Source: Lumbricus rubellus (taxonomy: Eukaryota > Annelida > Clitellata > Crassiclitellata > Lumbricidae). Taken from it: a stretch of DNA of 64,000 nt. Position numbers and translations under genes: made by a program. Position 1 is the first letter of the stretch. Every line of letters starts with the position of its first letter. The DNA is taken from assembly GCA_945859605.1 (NCBI GenBank), contig OX243817.1:16922252-16986251 (forward strand). The letters run 5' to 3'. This document shows positions 35,376-47,750 of this stretch, in pieces. The notes below the pieces were generated by a model. The model saw only the letters and a list, made by a program, of their open reading frames with translations, was not told where the DNA came from and did not search any database.

Positions 35376-37863
35376 ATATAGAACAGACGATCGACCGATT
35401 AAATGTAGATTTCATCATGAATTAAGACTCATATGAGAAGACAATTAACCCTTTATCGCCTACCCTTCACTACACTTTGGTAGTTAAAGGGTTATAGTCT
35501 GATTTAACGCGACTGATGACATCATGTTTATAAGGAAGACATTCTTAGAATTATTGTCCATCGTATACTTTCGCCAAAAAAGAAACAGCACCATCAATTA
35601 GAAGCCTGTCTCATTTTCCACCTGACGGACTAAACCCAGCATCCATGAGAGATCCCATCAGATCATGGAAAATCATTTCAGAGACTAATATCGCGAATCT
35701 TGTTCATGTTTCAACTCGAAATCGCTTAATCAGATCTGCGTATACATCGCAATTGTTTCCGCTATCAGCGCTAAGCGGCCTTTCGCTTGCAAGCGCTTCA
35801 TGGAAAAGGCCATCGATCGGTTTCGTCGAATGACCGCTGGAGGGCTTCCTGACAGTTCCTGTTCCAAGTGGAACAACGAAACGGAAATCCGCGAATGGTT
35901 GCTTGGGGAGGGAAGGGGGAGAGGAGGAGAGGGTCAACATTAACTGCAGAGAAGGTGGGGAGGGAGAAGATGGGGGAGGGATAATTGTGGCGGGGTATGA
36001 GATGTATTGCATGCACTGACTGCTGCATGGGACATTCGCAGATTTTATATCTGCACTTAATTTGTCATCCACTTTAAGCCAGTGACGTGATGAGCATTAA
36101 AATGAATCCCCGAGACATAAATATATATACATGTATATATAATTATACATATTCATATTATATATATACATGTACATATCATATATGCACACATTATAAA
36201 ATATATAATATACATGTGCTATATATGTAATATATTGTGCCTCTCTCTCTTTCTCTCTTTGTCCGTCCGTCCATCCGTCTGTCTTTTTATATATCTGTTT
36301 CATATCTGTATTCTTGACTACCTCGTTGTCAGACTATGTTTCTGTCTGTCAGGTTATTTGTCCGTTTGTCTGCCTGCTTCGTAGTCTTTTGTTGGTCTGC
36401 CAGTTTGCATCTGTCCGTTTCCTTTTGTCTGCCTATCTTTCTGCTTCTTTGTCTGCCTGTCTGGTCGTCTTAACTCATGTCTGACTTTCTTCCTACACGC
36501 GTGTGTGTGTGTGTGTGTGTGCGTATGTGTGTGTCTCCTTCGGTGTAATTCTTCCATTGTACTTTTGCCTTTGTCCATCCGTCCGTCTGTCCGTCTGTCC
36601 GTCCGTCTGTCCGTCTGTCCGTCCGTCTGTCTGTCTGTCCGTCCGTCTGTCTGTCCGCGCGTCCGTCCGTCCGTCTACCTATGGGTTATCCGTCTGTCTG
36701 TCTGTCCGTCTGTCAGGTTGTTTGTCCGTTTGTCTGCCTGCCTCGCAGTGTATCCGTCCGTCTGTTCATCTCTCCGTCCGTCCTCCGCCTGTCCGTCTCT
36801 TTGTCCGTCCATCCGTCTATCTGTCTGTCCATCTCCCCGTCCGTCCGTCTGTCTGCCTGTGTATATCAGCTCTCCCCCTTCAGCGGCGCCGCATCGGTGC
36901 CTGTGGTCATCGGTTATTATGGCATTCGTCAGCTTTCCTCCCTCCTCCCTCCCTCCTCCCTCCCTCCTTCCTCCCTGCATCCATCCCTCCTCACATCGTC
37001 TGTTCCCGATGCCATTCCCGTCTCGGTCGACTGCACTGTAATTGCATTGCAAATCTAAATTGCATTAGGTGTTCTGCTATGACCCGCGCGTACATACGCA
37101 TACACACATCACACACACACACACACATCCACGAACACACACCCTGCAGCCCCCTCCCCCGTTAAATCCTAATGGATACGCATGCTAGTGTACTCGTCGT
37201 ATGCATGATGTGTGTATGTATACATGTAGGTCCTGCATGTATAACAGTACATGTATATAGCTGCGTGCAAATTGCTTTGATGTCGATGGTAAAATCGAAT
37301 CGTCGCCGAAGTACTTCTTAGATCTCTATTAATCCAATTCAGACGTAGACTATTATACGACTTACTTAGCACCTCTACAGATTAGCGCTTACGGGTATCA
37401 TTCGATGGCGATTAAAACCACCAACGCATAGCATGCACACAAATTGTACAGTCAATCATCGGTGTTTTAAGGCTCCTTAACACTTTTTTGTATCACCGTG
37501 ATTGGGCTGGGAGCGCCTCTGAACGGACTTCGTGAAGGACGCTATATAAATTATCGAAATTAATTAATAAATGAATCCATGACAAAACCAAATTACTTAC
37601 CTGCCTATATATCCTCAGTCCATCAGTTCAAAAAATAATTAGAACTTCACTTTTTTGTTGCGATTGTCTAAAAATCTATCACGTGGTTCTGCGCATGCAT
37701 TGCATTGTTTCTATGATTTTGGTTCACTTTGCTTTCATTGTATCAAATAAGTTCTGTAGGCCTGCTCCTAACTGATAAAAAACTGGACATCATAATCAAA
37801 CATTGTTTGAAGACATAATTATCGCAGTGTGCTAAATGGTGTTTAAAAAAAAGAAAGTAAGCT
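35376..37863. other. Pax intron 2, simple-repeat-rich
   Basis: No exon recognised. It holds AT-rich words at 36115-36235 and mixed pyrimidine repeats from 36240 onward (listed separately). 35820-35990 is G-rich without gene support. A SINE-tail-like gacgctatataaat lies near 37538. Confidence 0.4.
36497..36870 (+). repeat. (GT)n followed by GTCC/GTCT microsatellite
   Basis: (GT)n at 36497-36535, then about 290 bp of GTCC, GTCT and related tetramers. Long cysteine- and serine-rich open frames on the plus strand are artefacts of the repeat. Confidence 0.95.
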
Positions 37864-37871
37864 TACGTATT

Positions 37872-38150
37872 CATGGGCGCCCGCAGAAATTTTGTTGCTG
37901 GAGGGGGCATAACTCGATGGTCATAGTTAAGGTTTTTTGTAGCAAGAAGTTGAAAATGTAAATCGGAAAATTTAGAAATGCACTGGTATTTTTCATAGAG
38001 GTTTCTTAATGTAAAAGTCTCAGTTTCACTTTTTAAAATTTTATTATGAATTTAGTTTCTTTAGTGCAAAAGAAATTAGTTAACAACCAAAAAGTAGCAG
38101 TTATAAGAATAAGTTTCTACTTTCCAGGGGCCTATGTGCGGACGCCCATG
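37872..38150. mobile_element. hAT-type MITE with CATGGGCG ends
   Basis: The ends CATGGGCGCCCGCAG and GTGCGGACGCCCATG are inverted. The exact 8-bp duplication tacgtatt lies at 37864-37871 and 38151-38158. 279 bp, no coding capacity. Confidence 0.88.
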
Positions 38151-38461
38151 TACGTATTGTGTTAATTGTTGATGGAATCAGGGCAACCCTGTTTGCTAGC
38201 GGAACCTTATGTTCCTTTAGGTCTGCCATTGACGCCACTGTAGTCTACATGAATATCAAAATTATTTTCTGCATGCGTGTATCAACGTGATTAGTAAAAG
38301 TATTGATTGATTGGTTAATTGATTGAATCATCGAAGTCTGAAGAGAATATACGCTGATCCAAGACTATGTAGCCCCAAGAAAATATGTATGCCCTATAAG
38401 CACTATAAACAGATATAAGAGAACATATACCAAAGAGAATGCCCAAGAGTATAGTCTACGG

Positions 38462-38839
38462 CAGTGTTTCTTAACCAGTGTTCGACCGAACCCCTGGGGT
38501 TCGATAAGCCAGTGCCAGAGGTTCGGCAGAGGTCCTATGAAATATATAGCCTACATATTCAGGGTCAGTGATGTGAATGACAAATCATTTACTATTTTAT
38601 TGTTATTTTTCTACTTTTATTTATTAATAAAGGACACATTCAGATGCAATTGGTAGTGTTGGTACGGTTAGTGAACTGTTTTTCATGTACTCAATGTATT
38701 AACATTGTATCACATTTTGGTACAATTTTTCCTGTTGTTCCCATGAGTTAAAAACTTATTGTTCAAACTTGAGGGGTTCGGTGAGTGGTCATGAATTTCT
38801 CTTGGGGTTCGGCTCCCTTGAAAAGGTTAAGAACCACTG
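38462..38839. mobile_element. hAT-type MITE with CAGTGTTTCTTAACC ends
   Basis: The ends CAGTGTTTCTTAACCAGTG and AGGTTAAGAACCACTG are inverted. The exact 8-bp duplication gtctacgg lies at 38454-38461 and 38840-38847. The subterminal ggggttcgg is repeated at both ends. CAGTGGTTCTTAACC-type termini are widespread in hAT families. Confidence 0.9.
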
Positions 38840-39480
38840 GTCTACGGTAACCCCAAGAAATTAGGTTTACAAGCAGACCCAAGAGAAAAACAGACTCGAG
38901 GGTCTGATGAGGCGGAAAGAATGAAGTTTTAGCGACCAGCAGAATCTGAGAATGTGATTCGAAGATCAGACAATTAGTCAGAGGTAGCCTATAGCCTATA
39001 ATACTCACCCATAGACTCCGTCTGTCCAAAGCACCGAGATCAAAATATTCTGTTCAACACGCTGGGAAAATGGCAGCCATTAGAGTAAGCCTAAGTGACG
39101 AAAATGATACATGTATGCCACAATTTTGGACGTAGGCTATTGACCTATACCTTGCATTTCTTTACGTTTGTTACCAGTAAACTGCAGACGAAATTCTTGT
39201 AGGCCTATATTCAGAACATCTCAACAGAGGAGACCATCAAATATAATTATTCCAATTGAAACCTCTATACTAAGTTTCTCTTGAGTGCCGCTATATAAAT
39301 TTGCGATTATATCATGATATTACCATCATATAGGCCTAGGTTACCGTATATACCGAGGGAAACAAGAAATTGCCGCCGCAAAGTCAATGTCGGCACTGTT
39401 AAGAAAATCACTGTAGAAATCTGTGAGGATTTTATAAATCGTAATAATCAGAGAATGATTTAATAGCTGTTTACTTTCAG

Positions 39481-39678
39481 ATATTACGAGACGGGTTCGA
39501 TAAAGCCTGGAGTGATTGGAGGATCGAAACCGAAGGTGGCGACTCCGAAGGTCGTCGATTCCATCTGCAAATACAAGCGCGAGAATGCGACGATGTTCGC
39601 GTGGGAAATCAGAGATCGACTTTTGTCGGAAGGAGTCTGTGACCAAGAGAACGTACCAAGTGTCTCCTCCATCAACAG
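39481..39678 (+). CDS. Pax2/5/8: Pax2/5/8 exon 3, C-terminal paired subdomain
   Basis: The exon reads [40 protein letters not shown], then [20 protein letters not shown] and VSSIN. This covers the linker and the RED half of the paired domain, the second helix-turn-helix. [20 protein letters not shown] is the Pax2/5/8 class signature (Pax6 has [20 protein letters not shown]). The acceptor is tttactttcag and the donor CAACAG|gtcagc. It enters and leaves in phase 2, the same positions used in vertebrate PAX2. The SICKYKREN segment differs from vertebrate KIAEYKRQN. The catalytic-like concept does not apply; DNA contacts are conserved in the helices. Confidence 0.97.
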
Positions 39679-39729
39679 GTCAGCATATAGTATTGTATAT
39701 ACAGAATAATAATATAATTATAGATCAAT

Positions 39730-40698
39730 CGCGACCTTAGAACTATATAAGCTTAGTTCCATGTCCACTTTTTGCGAAACTGAGAAAAACGAATTTTAAG
39801 ATTTGGTGAGGAAAATGTTTTTCCCTGTTTCATTGATGGCGAATAAATTTACATTTTCGGACAGCACTGTTTTTCCCTAGTATGATCTTAATATTTATTT
39901 TGATCATAATTTAAATTTCATACGAGTAATTTAGATATAAATATGGCACGGGTGACCATTTTTGTACAATTTTTGGACATAGAGCAGTATAACATTAATA
40001 ATGTCGCGATAATAGACACAGGAAATTATAAGATAACGTACTATGTCCACTAGCAACTTTGTTACGCAACAATTTTGAAGCGACGTCCTGCTGTTATATT
40101 TCCGTTTGGCTTGAACTTTTTCACAGAATACTATTATATTTCGTAAAAGCTATCCTTTTAATCTTGTATTCGCACTGCCGGTTAAAATAATCGTCTACAT
40201 TTCGGGTTTTTTGCAAGTTGGGTTTGTAAGCGTCACCATTAAGTCAGACAACAAGTCTGGGTCACGTGTTCTAATCTCTTACTGCTATTGGCTATGGACA
40301 TAGAACTGTATAGAAATATCTCACACATCCATAAATCGCTGTGTATTTTTGAGGACATAGAACGTTGTCACCTTGGCTATGGACATAGAACTGTATAGAA
40401 ATATCTCACACATCCATAAATCGCTGTGTATTTTTTAGGACATAGAACGTTGTCACCTAACAACCACGTGACACAAAGTACACTTTCTATTGGCTGTGGA
40501 CATGTGCCTCTATAGCTTTGAAAAACCTTCCAAATTTATGGACATAGAACTATTTTGTACTGGCATAAGAGCTATACAAAGCGTTTCCAGTTAAGCTAGA
40601 CGGCTGAGGACATAGCCCATGTAACCGCCATAACGGATATAGCGTTAGGTTGATTTTTCAAAAAAGTGGACATAGAACTATATAGTTCTAAGGTCGCG
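39730..40698. mobile_element. Palindromic DNA transposon of unknown superfamily
   Basis: Terminal inverted repeats CGCGACCTTAGAACTATATA extend imperfectly for about 45 bp. The 4-bp flanks caat lie at 39726-39729 and 40699-40702. The word ggacatagaac recurs throughout in both orientations, and an 85-bp segment is duplicated in tandem (about 40289-40457). No transposase. It lies 51 bp after Pax exon 3. Confidence 0.75.
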
Positions 40699-40702
40699 CA
40701 AT

Positions 40703-41323
40703 GTAATTATATCTATGTTTACACAATGCACTAAGTGTTCAATTCACTGCGGGTTGTCTCCTTCCTTGTGCTATTCATTCATTCATTTCGTTAATTTATA
40801 TAGCGCCTCTTCAAGAAACCTGCTCAGAGGCGCTCGATAGTTATAAATTATTGTATAGTATTAAATGACTTATATAACAATTCCCTTCTGCGTATACGTA
40901 AAGTAAACTCCATTGATTCAGATGACTTACGTAGCGCCTGTTAAAAATAACCTATACTCAGAGACGGTTGGGTGGGTGAGTGAGTGAGAGCTCATTACAG
41001 CATTGCATGGCCATGGCATCTGTCGTCGTTATCCGGTTGAGTCCATTGATGGTCTGGTGGGAGATGGGTGGGTGGGTGATGGGTCGGTGGGTGGTGCGCT
41101 GTGGCGCCAATCAAACTGAATTATCTTCGATCGAATCAGCAATAAACACAGATTCCTCCGCCACCCATTCAGCCATTTCTCTCTCAATGCCTTGGTGAGG
41201 TGTCGACGCTCGTTGTGAACACGCAACAGTCGCTTCCCACCCTTCCGCCTTCACTCCATCCTCCTTCCTCCATCCTCCATCTTCCTCCCATTTCCCTATA
41301 ATCGAATTACCGTCGGTCGGTCA

Positions 41324-41360
<37 letters not shown>

Positions 41361-42197
41361 CCAATCGCCGCTCATCTCGAAGACGATACGACGATGGAAA
41401 GAAGATGAAGAAGCCAATCCGATCCAAAGATGACGACGACGACGACGATGATGATGATGATGATGACGACGACGATGATGTTATGAATAATTCACAACGA
41501 CTGCAATATTATTAGAGACGTCGTCGTTGGATCGTCACGCGAATGACCAGCATGCATTGCGTGGCATATTACGAAGTCCATTTGAGTACGTGACATGTTG
41601 TATTATGTCACATACGCATAGGCTACATAGCCTACATACATATTACATAATCTATATTCTATAATAGATTCGATCTTGCAACTCGTTCATTCGTAGACTT
41701 CGTATTATATTATATTATTTGAATGACATCAATTTTAACGCACGCAATGAAACTATAATTTTTATAACGTCGAATGTGCACATTCGCATAGTTAGCTGGA
41801 TCGCTGCAATGTGATGCAGGCCACCAAATTCTCAGTATGTCTCTGTCGATCCGATCTATCTTTATGTCTGCCTGTCTGTCTGCGTGTCTGTCTGTCTGTC
41901 TGCGTGTCTGCTCATTTGCATGTCATTAATTAATTAATTCGGACAATCTTTTTTCCTTTCTCTCTTTTTCTTTCTTCCTTTTTTTTCTTTCTCTCTTTTT
42001 TCTTTTTTCTTTCTTTATTCTTTCTTTCTTTCTTTTTTCATCTTTTCGTTTGATTGCGATTGTTATTAAGCGCTGTGCTTGCGTAGTCAATGCCAATGCA
42101 AATGTGGCCATTCGAGATGATGTATACGCAATATATGTAGGATAAAAAAATTTCTTCAGAGTTTTATAATTTAACTTGTATGTTACATTTGACGCAG
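40703..42197. other. Pax intron 3, 3' part
   Basis: 40795-40850 carries an inverted SINE-tail-like sequence (atatagcgcctct and cagaggcgc). (CTG)n at 41330-41360, (GAC/GAT)n at 41430-41480 and a T-rich pyrimidine tract at 41948-42048 follow. The acceptor gacgcag ends the intron at 42197. No other exon seen. Confidence 0.45.
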
Positions 42198-42727
42198 AAT
42201 CGTTCGGAACAAAGCTGCTGATAAATGTAAGCAGCCTCAGCATCCGTCCTCTCTTCCCGCCCCATCCTCATCATCAGCATCAACAGCATCAGCAGCCGCA
42301 GCAGCTCCATCTCAGACGACGCCTTCGCATCACCACCAACACCACCAACACCACCAGCAGCAGCAGCAGACGCACTCATCCAGTCTTCCATGCGTCGCCT
42401 CCTCCCCTCCATCTTTGCTCAGCCACCCGAGCGGAACGGGAGCGGGAGGAGGAGGAGGTCGTGCAGGCGGCGGTTACACTGCAGGTGTCTCCCATCACGG
42501 TTCAGTGACTCCGGTCGGCTACACCATCGGCAGCATCCTTGGCATCTCTGCCCCACAGCATCCCCAAGTGCCTCCTCCTCCTCCACCTCCTCCCCTCCTT
42601 CCTCCTGCTGCTCTCCATCTTGCCATGGACTCCTCCGCCTCCGTCAGTCCGGACTCGTCCGGAACTGATCCAGCGCCGACCAGTAATCCATGCATCCAAG
42701 GAAAGGAGGAGAAGCTGACGATGCCAG
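42198..42727 (+). CDS. Pax2/5/8: Pax2/5/8 exon 4, end of paired domain and octapeptide
   Basis: The first base completes the arginine of SSINR, and the exon continues IVRNKAADKCKQPQ, the end of the paired domain. Next come low-complexity His/Gln/Ser/Ala runs, then GVSHHGSVTPVGYTIGSILG. YTIGSILGI (42520-42546) is the octapeptide, YSINGILGI in vertebrates, which binds Groucho/TLE corepressors. A polyproline stretch and an acidic/serine region (SSASVSPDSSGTD) follow. The donor is ATGCCAG|gtgaga, phase 1. An in-frame TGA at 42190-42192 just upstream excludes a longer exon in this frame. The product of exons 1-4 is about 337 residues. Confidence 0.93.
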
Positions 42728-42950
42728 GTGAGACATCATCAGCAGCATCATCATCACCATCATCATCAGCAACATCATCAGTAACATCATCATCAGTAGC
42801 ATCAGCATCATCACCATCATCATCACCATCATCATCACCATCATCATCACCATCATCATCACCACCATCAGCAGCAGCAACAACATCACCATCATCATCA
42901 TCATCAGCAACAACATCAGTGACATCAGAGTCATCATCATGCATCGTCAT
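42728..42950 (+). repeat. (ATC)n microsatellite right after the exon 4 donor
   Basis: ATC and AGC triplets begin about 7 bp after the splice donor and keep the exon frame open as polyserine, which could mimic a longer exon if the intron were retained. Confidence 0.9.
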
Positions 42951-43224
42951 CGTCATTTTTCAATATCGATTTCACCAAAAAAATTCTTCGCATTCTGAAG
43001 ATATAATTTATTAATTTTGATATAAACAGCGCATTTTCCACACTTCTTCAAAGCGTCGATGTTGGTAGCGTGCTATCATGCATGATGAATTGTATTGCAT
43101 CGTATAATTGTGTTTGATCATAAATTTATCAAACTCGAGTCTCACATCGTCAGCATTTGAGAAGCTGCCCCAGAATCCCATGGAGTGCGATGCTGCATCC
43201 AGAATGAATGGGCGAACAAGAACA

Positions 43225-43284
43225 ACAACAGATCCCAGTTTAGTATACAAACTATACATGCAACTAAACTCTGGGATCTGTTGT
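43225..43284. other. 60-nt hairpin, pre-miRNA-like
   Basis: The left arm acaacagatcccagtttagt (43225-43244) and the right arm at 43263-43284 pair along 20 bases, with one 2-nt bulge and an 18-nt loop. Arm length and loop fit an animal miRNA precursor. It lies in Pax intron 4. It matches no miRNA I can recall, and a small palindromic transposon remnant is the main alternative. Confidence 0.35.
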
Positions 43285-43834
43285 ATTATACAGAAGGACA
43301 GTGACTGACAGAGACAGAGAGAAAATGGTAGAGAAACCGAGAGATACCGAGATGGAGGGAGGGAAGGACGGAAGGATGGAGGGAGATAGGGACGGAGAGA
43401 CAGAGAAACGGAGATACCGACAGACAGACAGAGAGAGTGATGTACCTTTGGTTATTGTTTCGTTAGTGTTCGTGTTATTGTGTAAGCGGTGGCAGCACAT
43501 GTAGTATAGAGACAGATTGACGGCCGTGAAAAATTGTCGCCCGCTTTTCCCCCGAGGGACTTTTTGTGTGCGACCGACAGACCGTGTCTTATGAAGACGA
43601 CGACGACGACGACGACGATGGTCCATGGATGCTGCTGCTGCTGCTGCTGCTGAGGCAGGCAGTGGCTGCAGAAGCGGATGAGGATGAAGAGGGGAGGAGG
43701 AGGAGGGGATGGCACTTCTGCTGCTCTTCTGTATGATGGTCGTATTGTTTATGGTGGAGGCAGATTGCAGGACCTTCTCTCTTCAGTGGCAGACCAGCAT
43801 CCGTTCTGACGGGTGGGAGAATGAAATGATGGAG

Positions 43835-43905
43835 AAGGAGGAGGAGGAGGAGGAGGAAGAGGAGGAGGAGGAGGAGGAGGAGGAGGAGGAGGAAGAGGAG
43901 AGGAG
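43835..43905 (+). repeat. (GGA)n microsatellite
   Basis: GGA triplets with two GAA interruptions. Confidence 0.9.
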
Positions 43906-44556
43906 GAAGATGGATAAGGGAAATTAAATGGGAAGTGGAGAGAAGGAGGAAGTCACGAGGAGGAAGTCAGAGAGAGACGACGATTGGGGTGAAAAGTATT
44001 GAGGGGTGAAGGAATGATTGATTAATGCAACTCAGAGGATGTATAATTGTACATACAGGCTAGACTTCTAAGGTGGTAACATCTAATAGGTATAAACATC
44101 GCAGAATTTAATGAATCTAATATGTCATAAGAAATTGGGTTCGTCTACACAACTATTTTAGCTGCAGATATTTTAGATTGAGAACATCATATTTGTAGAT
44201 AATTTGCAAAGAAAATTATTATTAACAATGCATGGTATAGGTTCCAGATAGCCGGATAGATTGTATGCCTGCCTGTGGTAAACGAGAACGAAACAAATAT
44301 AGAACGACATCAGCAGGCTATGGCTATTCAAATTCAATCTAGGTATACCTGAAAAGGATGTCAGTAGACATATACGGACTATACACAGTTGCACACACCT
44401 ATGCATATTTTAGACGTGAAAGTAATTATGCCCGCAAACGAATTCAACAATGAGTTGAAAATGAGTTCAAGCAGAATTAACTGGTTCTGGTGTGAGATAT
44501 AATTTACGAATATTTTATTGCACTGCTCTCTGTGGAAATCTAAAACGAATCGCTTA

Positions 44557-44559
<3 letters not shown>

Positions 44560-44637
<78 letters not shown>
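44560..44637 (+). repeat. (GT)n microsatellite
   Basis: About 38 perfect GT units. A short (AT)n follows at 44690-44714. Confidence 0.95.
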
Positions 44638-44640
<3 letters not shown>

Positions 44641-44684
44641 GTCACGCAGGGCCTGTGCATCACACGCCCAGATATACACACCCA

Positions 44685-44715
<31 letters not shown>

Positions 44716-45568
44716 CCCCTTCGGATACTTCGCCGCATATAGTGAGTGGTTCTGATGGAGGCTGGGTATATAGATCTCTACTTGTGAAGTGAAGCGTGAA
44801 ATGAGTGGATCGGGATGCGTGCATAAACTAATCAGAGACAGAGAGAGAAAACTGACTGAAATGTCATCACATGTTAAGCGATTGTAACATAAGTACAAGA
44901 GAAATCGTCACCTGCTGTACAAGCTGCATGCAGACACATCTATTCTATATAATGCATATAATTATGTATTTACAATGTATATATTATATATCTATTATGT
45001 GTTTATATACACATGGCATAGCATAATAAGACCTGCATGATGCATAGGCTTACAGAGAATTTATTCAGATCAAATTCAACGCATAATAATTATTTACCTT
45101 AATATAGGATGCTGTGACTTCTCCTATTATACGTTTACGCGACACTGCAATTATTATAGGCCTACTTCATTTCAGCGCAGTTAGCCTACGTCATATATAC
45201 ATGTAGGACTAAAAATAATAATAATATTATCGCAGATTATACATGTACAATAAAGTTGAGCACTAAAAGGGTATATCTATTCACAAAGAATCCGAGTGGC
45301 TGACCCCCTTCTCAGCGAGGGATTAATCCTAGCCAGAAGGAAAAGAAGAAGACTATATAAGAGGCTATACCTATATTGAACGCTGCTTGCGACAGGAGGG
45401 AGACATTGTTCCATTCGTGTACAGCCAACATAGCGAAACGATGATGACGAATTGACGATATATGACTCTTTTGTTAATATGACAACAATTCTCAGTTGCT
45501 TTGCAATAAACTCGCGCGTGTCATGGCTTCCTCAGCGATTTTTGCACTTTTTCAATAATTTATGTCTA

Positions 45569-45608
<40 letters not shown>

Positions 45609-46161
45609 CGCTATTTTCTTTGTGTTCAAACTATAATTATTTAAAAAATTCTTGATCAAAGTCCACTTTCGATCGCTTTATCCTCCGCTTCCTTCTCTTC
45701 CTCCTCTTTGTCTCCTTCTTCTTCCTGCTTCTCCTCGTCCTCCTCCTCGTCTTCCTCCTCCTCCTCCTCCTTAGACTGATTCATAACCTATCTGTTTCGA
45801 CTTTCTGACGCTCTGCCCATGACCATGTTGCCTGACCATGCTACTTGACTATGCATGCTACTTGACTGACCATGCTACTTGACCATGTTACGCTGGATTA
45901 AGCAACATGTGCAGAAAGACAGGTTATACTGTATACGTCCATTTGAGATCTGACGCTAAGAAAACACAGCATAGCGCTTGTGGATAAGCTGGTGCCCTGC
46001 ACTTCGCTTTAGAGAAGTTTAAAGTAAACGCTTTATAAATCTAGGACTTGTGATTGCCATGCATGCGGTAAATTCTCACTGACATCCAGAATGCAATATA
46101 ATAATGATCGAGCATTTAATTAAATTAAATTAATTTAGTTTAATTACATGGAAGTCGGGCA

Positions 46162-46540
46162 TCTCATATGCAGTCTCTCTCTGTCTCGGTCTCTCTATCT
46201 CGGTCTCTATCTCGGTCTCTCTGTCTCGGTCTCTCTCTGTCTCGGTCTCTCTCTGTCTCGGTCTCTGTCTGTCTCGGTCTCTCTATCTCGGTCTCTATCT
46301 CGGTCTCTCTGTCTCGGTCTCTCTCTGTCTCGGTCTCTCTCTGTCTCGGTCTCTGTCTGTCTCGGTCTCTCTATCTTGGTCTCTGTCTCGGTCTCTCTGT
46401 CTCGGTCTCTCTCTGTCTAGGTCTCTCTCTGTCTCGGTCTCTCTCTGTCTCGGTCTCTGTCTGTCTTGGTCTCTGTCTGTCTCGGTCTCTGTCTCTGTCT
46501 ATGTCTCAGTCTCTGTCTTTTTCGGTCTATGTCTCCGTCT
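46162..46540 (+). repeat. Pyrimidine-rich tandem array with CTCGGT periodicity
   Basis: Variants of CTCTCTGTCTCGGT repeat for about 380 bp. A higher-order unit of roughly 110 bp is repeated (46180-46290 versus 46290-46400). The long SRSLSV open frames are artefacts. Confidence 0.9.
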
Positions 46541-46741
46541 TTGTCTCTTTTCTACGCTGCATGCCTTATTCTTCTCTATACTGAAAAACTGTTTTCTGAG
46601 TTTGCGCATCATGTTTATGCTTAGCACTCTTCATTCATTCATTCATACATTCATACATTCATTCATTAATTCATCCTTTCATTCATTCATCTTTTCTCTG
46701 TTCCACTGCTTCTTTGCTTCTCCTACTCCTCTTCCTCCTCT

Positions 46742-46772
<31 letters not shown>

Positions 46773-47129
46773 TCTCCTCCTCCAAATAATTTTATTTCTA
46801 ATTCTGTCTCTTTTCTCTATTCATCGCACGACTCTTCACACACCCTCTCTCTCACAACCTCTCTCTCTCTCTCTCTTTCTTTCTCCTCTGCCTCCCTATG
46901 ATATGTTTCCGTCGGCTGTCTGTCTGTTTGTCTGTTTGTCTGTCTCTCTTTACCTGTGTGTCCATCTCCTTGTCTCCCTCTGTTTCCCTGTATTATTCCT
47001 TCGCGCTTCATCCCACCTTCCCTATATTCCCATTTCGACTGTTCTCTTTTATCTCCTTCATCCGGTAATTCGCCCCTCTCGCCTCCATTCGTTCGCCTCC
47101 TCCTCTCCTCGCCTTCACCGGCGGCTCCT

Positions 47130-47270
47130 ACACCGACCGACCGACCAACCAACCGACCAACCAACCGACCGACCGACCAACCAACCGACCAACCAACCGA
47201 CCAACCGACCAACCAACCGACCAACCAACCGACCAACCGACCGACCAACCGACCGACCAACGGACCGGCC
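47130..47270 (+). repeat. CCGA/CCAA tetramer array
   Basis: About 35 tetramers of CCGA and CCAA in irregular order. Flanking GC-rich open frames (PTDRPTNQ) are artefacts. Confidence 0.95.
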
Positions 47271-47717
47271 TCGTTTGTATCAACGGCTTTGGCATTTGTG
47301 GCAACGATCGGAGGCGGCGGTGGCGACGATGAGGGCTTGCAGTGCAGTGGCGACCGACCGACCGACGGACGGACGGACCATCGAGGAAGAGGAGTCCGTA
47401 GGGGCCTCCTCCTTCAGTCCCCGTCGATGCACGCATCATAAAACACGGCCGTCCAACTACAAACAGACGGACTTGGTCGGCGGCGGCGGTGGTTGGGGGT
47501 AGCTGGGGCGGCGGGACCTGGCTAATGGCCGTCCCTCCCTCCTCGGTCGACGGAGGAGGAGGAGGAAGAGGAGGAGGAGAGGAGGAGGAGAAGGAGGCGG
47601 AAGAGGAGGAGGAGGAGGATTGTCCGCCGCAGATAATTGGATCAATCTACGACGACGACCAATTGATTTGCACAAGTAGTTGTTCAATGCAACGTTGTCG
47701 TCGTCGTCGTTGTCAGG

Positions 47718-47750
<33 letters not shown>

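Noticed and set aside
36503..37165. A 220-codon plus open frame rich in Cys, Val, Arg and Ser
   Set aside because: It lies on GTCC/GTCT repeats; all three plus frames stay open for the same reason.
43108..43308. Plus open frame with SSAFEKLPQNPMECDAASRM as a possible Pax exon
   Set aside because: No suitable splice acceptor and donor in the required phase, and no Pax similarity; it overlaps the hairpin.
46714..47502. A 262-codon plus open frame and overlapping frames on both strands
   Set aside because: Composed of CTTCCT, CTCT and CCAACCGA repeats; the protein is repeat translation ([10 protein letters not shown]), with no domain.
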